From Vibrio sp. S17_S38 (GTDB taxonomy: Bacteria > Pseudomonadota > Gammaproteobacteria > Enterobacterales > Vibrionaceae), in contig NZ_JAAUWW010000001.1 of NCBI RefSeq assembly GCF_014694375.1, forward strand, positions 186,001 through 250,000: a DNA stretch of 64,000 bases, read 5' to 3'. The first letter of the stretch is position 1, and each line of letters starts with the position of its first letter. Below are positions 58,772-64,000 of the stretch, piece by piece. The position numbers and the translations under genes were made by a program. Under the pieces are notes generated by a model, which saw nothing but the letters and a program-made list of their open reading frames with translations, ran no database searches and was not told where the DNA came from.

Positions 58772-58877
58772 TTATATTTTCATACCGAAGCTCACAGTAA
58801 AATGTGACACGATAAGTTTCGGTATAAGGATGAAGCAGAAAGTTCATAGTTAAACAAATCATTCTGTTCACTTAATG

Positions 58878-58909
58878 AAGGCCAGAATTCTATCACAAAT
58901 TCTGGCCTT
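58878..58909. terminator. htpG terminator
   Basis: AAGGCCAGAATT/AATTCTGGCCTT perfect 12-bp stem with an 8-base loop between htpG and adk. The following T tract on the minus strand is short (TTCATT). Confidence 0.75.
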
Positions 58910-58960
58910 ATTAGTGTTTATGGCGGGGAAATTAGCAAAAGCTGGCTCCTTTCACCTTAT

Positions 58961-60886
58961 TTATTTGCCTAGTAGATCATTCATTGCAATTAAGAAGTGA
59001 CTAGGATCATCCATTGAACCTCGTTCTGATAACATAGCTTGGCCCAATAAAACTTCAACCCAACGACCAAAAGCTTGCTCATCTGCTTCATCAGCCATAC
59101 GTTTCACCATATCATGTTCAGGGTTAAGCTCTAAAATGTATTTCACATCTGGTACTTCTTGCCCCGCGGCGGCCAGTAACTTCGCCATCTGTGTGCCCAT
59201 TTCATAATCATCTGTCACCACAACCGCTGGTGTCGTAGCTAATTTAAACGTGGTGCGAACATCTTTAACTCGATTTCCCAAGTAAGCTTTTGTACGTTCA
59301 ACGACAGACTTAAACTCTTCTTCTGTTTCTTTGTGCTTTTCTTTCTCAGCTTCATTTTCAAATTTCGATAAATCCAAACCCGCTTTGGTGATTGATTGGA
59401 ATTGCTTACCATCAAACTCGGTTAAGTAATTCATCAGCCATTCATCAATGCGATCGGTCATCAAAATAACTTCAAGGCCTTTAGACTTAAACTGCTCTAA
59501 GTGAGGGCTATTTTTAGCCGCGGCATAGCTGTCTGCAGTAAGATAGTAGATCTTATCTTGGCCTTCTTTCATACGCTCAATATAAGATGCAAGCCCCACG
59601 GTTTGATCTGAAGAATCAACATTACTTGATGTAAAGCGTAATAAGGCTGCAATTTTTTCCTTATTAGAGAAATCTTCTGCCGGACCTTCTTTTAATACCA
59701 TGCCAAACTCTTTCCAGAACGCTTGATATTTCTCTTCATCACGAGAAGCCGTTTTCTCTAACATTCCTAATACGCGCTTAGTACAAGCATTACGTAGTGA
59801 TTGAGTGACTTTGTTATCTTGCAGAATTTCACGTGATACGTTCAACGGTAAATCATTAGAGTCAATTAAACCGCGCACAAAACGCAAGTACGATGGCATG
59901 AATTGCTCAGCATCATCCATGATAAAAACACGTTGAACATATAACTTCAGACCACTTTTATGATCACGATTCATCATGTCCCATGGCGCTTTAGCTGGAA
60001 TATATAACAAGCTGGTGTAATCACTTTTACCTTCAACTTTATTATGACTCCACGTCATCGGATCGCTAAAATCATGCGAAACATGTTTATAGAACTCAAC
60101 ATATTCTTCATCTGAAATATCAGACTTTGAACGAGTCCATAATGCTTGTGCTTTATTGATTTGCTCCCAACCACTTTCTTTTTTAGTTACCTTGGTGCCA
60201 TCTTCATTTTCTTCGCCAGTTTCAACGTCTTTTTCAGTCCAAATTGAAACAGGAATACCAATATGGTCGGAGTATTTTCCAATCACATCACGTAAACGAT
60301 ATTCAGATAAAAACTCTTTACCTTCTTCACGCATGTGTAAAATAATTTCCGTACCACGAGATTCTTTGGTGATATCTTCGATGGTGTAATCACCTTCACC
60401 AGCAGAATGCCATTGAACTGCTTGATCAGCCGCTAGGCCTGCCGCGCGAGTACGGACAGTGACAGCATCTGCCACAATAAATGCAGAATAAAAACCAACA
60501 CCAAACTGGCCAATCAGTTGAGAGTCTTTTGTTTGATCTTCTGATAATTTAGAAAAGAAATCTGCCGTACCTGATTTTGCAATAGTGCCTAAATGTTCAA
60601 TGACATCATCACGAGACATACCGATGCCATTATCAATAATGGTTAATGTATTGGTATCAGTATTAAAAGACATCTTCACACTTAAATCTGCATCACCTTG
60701 GTATAAATCACCATTAGATAAGGCCTTAAAACGTAATTTATCTGCAGCATCTGAAGCGTTAGAAATCAATTCACGTAAAAAGATTTCTTTATTTGAATAG
60801 AGAGAATGGATCATTAGATGAAGCAGTTGCTTCACTTCTGACTGAAATCTACGAGTTTCTTTATTATGTGTCGCTGTATCGCTCAT
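58961..60886 (-). CDS. htpG: Molecular chaperone HtpG (Hsp90)
   Basis: 641-residue Hsp90. N-terminal ATPase with [20 protein letters not shown] near 38, [13 protein letters not shown] near 82 and [12 protein letters not shown] near 120, middle domain with [18 protein letters not shown], and a C-terminal dimerisation domain. GGAG six bases before ATG 60886 supports this start; the frame continues ten codons upstream. Divergent from toxR. Confidence 0.97.
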   Translation of the reverse strand: MSDTATHNKETRRFQSEVKQLLHLMIHSLYSNKEIFLRELISNASDAADKLRFKALSNGDLYQGDADLSVKMSFNTDTNTLTIIDNGIGMSRDDVIEHLGTIAKSGTADFFSKLSEDQTKDSQLIGQFGVGFYSAFIVADAVTVRTRAAGLAADQAVQWHSAGEGDYTIEDITKESRGTEIILHMREEGKEFLSEYRLRDVIGKYSDHIGIPVSIWTEKDVETGEENEDGTKVTKKESGWEQINKAQALWTRSKSDISDEEYVEFYKHVSHDFSDPMTWSHNKVEGKSDYTSLLYIPAKAPWDMMNRDHKSGLKLYVQRVFIMDDAEQFMPSYLRFVRGLIDSNDLPLNVSREILQDNKVTQSLRNACTKRVLGMLEKTASRDEEKYQAFWKEFGMVLKEGPAEDFSNKEKIAALLRFTSSNVDSSDQTVGLASYIERMKEGQDKIYYLTADSYAAAKNSPHLEQFKSKGLEVILMTDRIDEWLMNYLTEFDGKQFQSITKAGLDLSKFENEAEKEKHKETEEEFKSVVERTKAYLGNRVKDVRTTFKLATTPAVVVTDDYEMGTQMAKLLAAAGQEVPDVKYILELNPEHDMVKRMADEADEQAFGRWVEVLLGQAMLSERGSMDDPSHFLIAMNDLLGK

Positions 60887-61123
60887 TAGAACTCCAATAT
60901 CGATAATATTATTCAAATCGTTATTATCTAAATTGGGCTAACAAATATAAATTCAAGGTAAAAACTCATCAAAACCGTGTTTTTCTTATCAATTTTTATT
61001 ATGATGATCACGAAAAATATCATAAAACCTAAATTTCGCGGAGTTGGCACTCAAAACTATAGATATTAAAAATTGAGTTCCACAGTGAAAAAAAGCGCTA
61101 ACCACTCTATTGAGAATACCTAA
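60887..61123. other. htpG/toxR divergent promoter region
   Basis: 237 bp, AT-rich. In Vibrio cholerae this interval couples heat-shock expression of htpG to reduced toxR transcription. No clear heat-shock promoter was matched by eye. Confidence 0.4.
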
Positions 61124-61975
61124 ATGACTAATATCGGCACTAAATATATTCTTGCCCAAAAGTTTATCTTTGATCCATACAGCAATATTTTGCTTGATCA
61201 GCTCAATGATAACGAAGTCATACGTTTAGGGAGTAACGAAAGCCGTATTCTATTAATTCTAATCGAACAATCTACCAACGTGGTAAGTCGAGATCAATTA
61301 CATGAATATGTCTGGCGAGACCAAGGATTTCAGGTCGATGACTCAAGCTTAACTCAAGCAATATCTACATTAAGGAAACTGTTGAATGATTCAACAAAAT
61401 CACCCCAATTTATTAAAACCATCCCTAAACGCGGATATCAATTAATTGCAACAGTTGAACAATACGCGAGCAACGACATATCAATTAAAAGAGAAGAAGA
61501 TCAAGAAACAGAAACAGAAACAGACGATTCAACCATTGATGAACAATCGAAATCAACTCATCATCAATCTGAGAACAGTGGAGAGGATTTTTCAAAAGAT
61601 ATAAATCCGTCCTCTACTACAAACTGGATCTGGCGTGCTATTTGGGTCTTCATCATTCTATTACCTATCATGGCCCTAACGACAAAAGAGCCATATTCGA
61701 CACAATTCAGACAAATAACGATAGTGGATAATATACCGTTACTACAACCAGAAAATCATCCTGAGATTAAATCTTGGTTACCTGCAATTGAGCGCTGTAC
61801 TAACATTTATCTTAAACAAGTCAAAGGGTTATCAACATTAGAAAAAGTCATTGCAACTGGCAATCAAAATGGCCAAATGGCATTGAATTTTATTCACTCG
61901 GTTGAGCATTCGGGTCAAAATCAGTCAGTTATAATTTTTGCTGATCAGACTAATTTTTCTTCAGTTTGCCAGTAA
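61124..61975 (+). CDS. toxR: Membrane-bound transcriptional regulator ToxR
   Basis: 283-residue one-component regulator controlling porins and stress genes, and virulence in pathogens. Cytoplasmic OmpR-type winged helix at about 12-110 (NESRILLILIEQSTNVVSRDQL; QAISTLRKLL; IPKRGYQLIA), an acidic Thr/Glu-rich linker at about 118-162, one membrane helix near 167-185 (WRAIWVFIILLPIMAL), and a periplasmic domain with two Cys (AIERCTNIYL and the penultimate SSVCQ), the pair known to form a disulfide. toxS starts nine bases later. Confidence 0.95.
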   Translation: MTNIGTKYILAQKFIFDPYSNILLDQLNDNEVIRLGSNESRILLILIEQSTNVVSRDQLHEYVWRDQGFQVDDSSLTQAISTLRKLLNDSTKSPQFIKTIPKRGYQLIATVEQYASNDISIKREEDQETETETDDSTIDEQSKSTHHQSENSGEDFSKDINPSSTTNWIWRAIWVFIILLPIMALTTKEPYSTQFRQITIVDNIPLLQPENHPEIKSWLPAIERCTNIYLKQVKGLSTLEKVIATGNQNGQMALNFIHSVEHSGQNQSVIIFADQTNFSSVCQ

Positions 61976-61984
61976 GGGTACGAT

Positions 61985-62491
61985 ATGAAAAAGATCATCA
62001 CCATCATCGCACTTGCAGGATCGATTCTCTTTAGTAGTTGGGCATATTGGCATAGCGACTTTAAATTAAAGCACTTACTAGAATCTCGAGAATGGCAAAC
62101 AGCCTCTGTTACTCATATGTCAGAGTGGGAGAACTCAGGTAATATTGATAAAGCAAAAATCACCTCTAACGTAAAGTATTTAACTAATGGTACCTACTTA
62201 AAGATAACCGCCCTATCTTTGTACAGTAAGCAACTTAAAGAGCCTGCTGAATTAAGGATCGCTGAATCAGGGGAATGGGAATTAAGTGATGACTATATAA
62301 TCATTACCCCAAAAGATTTTAAAGATGCTTCAGGTATAAGCCCAGCAGGGTTATCAAAAGAGCAACTCGATAAGATCAAAGAACTCTTTAAAATCAATTC
62401 TCAGCAAAGCCGAAAAATCGATATTATTAACGATAATACTTTACTCTTCACTACATTGGGTCATGGTTCAAACGTTTTATTTTCACAATAA
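61985..62491 (+). CDS. toxS: ToxR-stabilising protein ToxS
   Basis: 168-residue inner-membrane protein with one N-terminal helix (IITIIALAGSILFSSWAYW) and a periplasmic domain beginning HSDFKLKHLLESREWQT. ToxS protects the ToxR periplasmic domain and has been linked to bile-salt sensing. AAGGGT precedes the ATG. Operon partner of toxR. Confidence 0.94.
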   Translation: MKKIITIIALAGSILFSSWAYWHSDFKLKHLLESREWQTASVTHMSEWENSGNIDKAKITSNVKYLTNGTYLKITALSLYSKQLKEPAELRIAESGEWELSDDYIIITPKDFKDASGISPAGLSKEQLDKIKELFKINSQQSRKIDIINDNTLLFTTLGHGSNVLFSQ

Positions 62492-62780
62492 GAACCTACG
62501 AACTTATCTGACGACCAATCTAGCTTAGCCCAAAAGAGGATCATCCCCCTAGGATGATCCTCTTTTTAATCATTTAAAGCTAAAAACCTTACATATCAGA
62601 CATTAGTAGATAGCGAGAGACCGAGCCCCCATCATATAACCGATAAATTTCCGTCTTAGATAACATTAATTTAACTTACATACTTTATGCTCATTCATAT
62701 CAATAAAATCAAAAAGTACTCTTACTATAAGATAAACCGATCAATAAGCACTATAATCACCTATGGTGGAAGGAGACATT
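62492..62780. other. toxS-yfcH intergenic region
   Basis: Holds the toxS terminator (62534-62568) and an AT-rich promoter region for the epimerase gene. No additional gene recognised. Confidence 0.5.
62534..62568 (+). terminator. toxRS terminator
   Basis: AAGAGGATCATCC/GGATGATCCTCTT perfect 13-bp stem with a 5-base loop followed by TTTAAT, 43 bp after toxS. Confidence 0.9.
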
Positions 62781-63701
62781 ATGCATATTTTACTTACTGG
62801 AGGGACGGGTTTTATTGGTTCGGAACTGATTAAACAATTAGTTGGTCATCAAATCACGGTTTTAACTCGCGCTCCCCACACTGCAAAAAACAAGCTAAAA
62901 CATACCGATTTCTCTAATATAAATTACATTGACAATTTATCTGCATGGCAAGATCTCAATCATATTGACGCTGTCATAAATCTAGCTGGTGAGCCTATTG
63001 CGCAAAAGCGCTGGACTGCAATACAAAAACATAATATATGCCAGAGTCGCTGGGAAACAACCCAACGCATTGTATCTCTTATCAAAGCAAGCTCATCGCC
63101 TCCTAGCTGCTTTATTAGTGGTTCAGCAGTAGGATATTATGGTGACAAAAAACAGCATATTGTCACTGAGAAGACATCAACTGAGACGACTAATGACAGC
63201 TTTACCCACCACGTTTGCAAAACATGGGAAAGCATAGCCCAACAAGCTAGTTCATCAACTCGGATTTGTATTATACGTACTGGAATAGTGTTAGGAGTAC
63301 AAGGTGGAGCTTTATCTGCCATGCTCCCTCCATTTCGTTTTGGTGTAGGAGGAAAGCTCAGTAACGGTAACCAATATATGCCATGGATTCATATTCAAGA
63401 TGCAGTGAGAGCCATTCGATATCTATTAATACAACAAGAAGCACGAGGTATATTCAATCTATGCGCCCCTCACCCTGTACAAAATAAACGTTTTAGCCTT
63501 CTACTTGCAAAGACATTGCATCGACCATGCATCATTACCACACCCAAATGGTTGCTGAAACTTCTTATGGGTGAGTCTTCAAACATTTTGTTTGATAGCG
63601 TCAGAGCAAAACCCAAGCACCTAACTGAGATAGGTTTTACCTTCACCTTCTCGCATTTAGAGCCGGCCTTAAAGCAAATCTTATTGGTATCATCACGTTA
63701 A
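62781..63701 (+). CDS. yfcH: TIGR01777-type NAD(P)-dependent epimerase (YfcH)
   Basis: 306-residue extended short-chain dehydrogenase. N-terminal GGTGFIGSELIKQL binds the nucleotide, NLAGEPIAQKRW and SGSAVGYYGD (with the YxxxK-related active-site region altered) are typical of the SulA/YfcH group, followed by the DUF1731 C-terminal tail (FDSVRAKPKHLTEIGF). The substrate is unknown. GGAGA six bases before ATG 62781 sets the start. Next to toxRS, as in Vibrio cholerae. Confidence 0.92.
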   Translation: MHILLTGGTGFIGSELIKQLVGHQITVLTRAPHTAKNKLKHTDFSNINYIDNLSAWQDLNHIDAVINLAGEPIAQKRWTAIQKHNICQSRWETTQRIVSLIKASSSPPSCFISGSAVGYYGDKKQHIVTEKTSTETTNDSFTHHVCKTWESIAQQASSSTRICIIRTGIVLGVQGGALSAMLPPFRFGVGGKLSNGNQYMPWIHIQDAVRAIRYLLIQQEARGIFNLCAPHPVQNKRFSLLLAKTLHRPCIITTPKWLLKLLMGESSNILFDSVRAKPKHLTEIGFTFTFSHLEPALKQILLVSSR

Positions 63702-63804
63702 CTCACTCCTAACTTTTCGATTAGTTGTCATTAATCCTTAATAATATAAGGTTATTCTATTCTCACTAACTGACCTTCTTCATTTCATGCTTTAGTGAGG
63801 AACT

Positions 63805-63870
63805 ATGACACTAAATCGACTCAATTGGCTATGTATTGGAATTGCCATCGCACTTTTATGGCTCTACTGA
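63805..63870 (+). CDS. Predicted 21-residue single-helix membrane peptide
   Basis: ATG 63805 is preceded by GAGGAACT, a good ribosome binding site. The product begins MTLNRLNWLCIGIAIALL and ends WLY before TGA. A short polar, basic start followed by a 15-residue hydrophobic helix fits known bacterial small membrane proteins. No homologue recognised; translation is inferred from binding site and composition. Confidence 0.45.
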   Translation: MTLNRLNWLCIGIAIALLWLY

Positions 63871-63964
63871 CAACTATCAAGCCTCAAGCTCTTGAAACTC
63901 AAAGATTCGCCCTTATTTCTTATTCAGACTCAGAGACCTATATCTCTAGATTAAGGAATATGAC

Positions 63965-64000
63965 ATGCAGACAAATACCATCATTGAGCTTGACGAACAA
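63965..64000 (+). CDS. Start of a YbbN/CnoX-like thioredoxin-fold gene (partial)
   Basis: Twelve codons are visible, MQTNTIIELDEQ, with AAGGA seven bases upstream. The opening resembles the N-terminus of YbbN (CnoX), a thioredoxin-like co-chaperone, where an I-V-x-I/L-N/D-E motif precedes the first helix. Too little sequence is present for a firm call. Confidence 0.4.
   Translation, partial: MQTNTIIELDEQ

Overview
The window is a contiguous piece of a Vibrionaceae chromosome (genus Vibrio or a close relative). The evidence is a set of linked markers: toxR-toxS divergent from htpG, the TfoS regulator next to a TfoR-like small RNA, a nagE/nagA-nagC cluster, seqA-pgm, and a minor-pilin cluster of the Vibrio natural-transformation type. 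Base composition is AT-rich and even, coding density is high, and I saw no rRNA, complete tRNA, CRISPR array, prophage or insertion sequence. Almost everything is core genome.

Layout. 1-3163: end of an Slp-type lipoprotein gene, tsaB, yoaA. 3393-8362: purU, then type IV minor pilin genes (pilV, pilX, pilW, fimT, a divergent pilE-like gene and a second fimT-like gene). 8501-12829: an ERIC-like repeat, yecM, argS, lpxM, a HIT protein. 12876-15434: feoAB with a Fur box and no feoC. 15761-19612: the TfoR-like sRNA and tfoS. 19759-23773: an M23 endopeptidase gene just downstream of znuA, and znuCB across a Zur box. 24242-35794: sucD-sucC-sucB-sucA-sdhBADC on the minus strand and divergent gltA, i.e. 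most of the lower TCA cycle. 35903-46129: ybgI, a DUF1853 gene, pgm, seqA, a tsdBA-like dihaem cytochrome pair, ybfF, a DUF2788 gene, fldA, fur, glnS. 46344-50723: nagE divergent from nagA-nagC with two candidate NagC operators. 50840-58753: a CPA2 antiporter, asnB, rfaH, a POT peptide transporter, hemH, adk. 58961-64000: htpG, toxRS, a yfcH-type epimerase, a 21-codon membrane peptide ORF and the first codons of a ybbN-like gene.

Functional links. Chitin use and competence recur: TfoS/TfoR (chitin sensing leading to TfoX), the competence/chitin-type minor pilins, and the GlcNAc PTS with its catabolic enzymes and repressor. Metal homeostasis is a second theme: feoAB under a Fur box, fur itself, znuABC under a Zur box, and an endopeptidase placed to be co-expressed with znuA. 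I found no undescribed defence-like or mobile system. The least explained items are non-coding: a family of repeats with ERIC-like ends at gene 3' ends, a 13-bp perfect hairpin beside the TfoR-like gene, an interrupted inverted repeat between sucB and sucC, and a CTTTT microsatellite fused to the gltA terminator.
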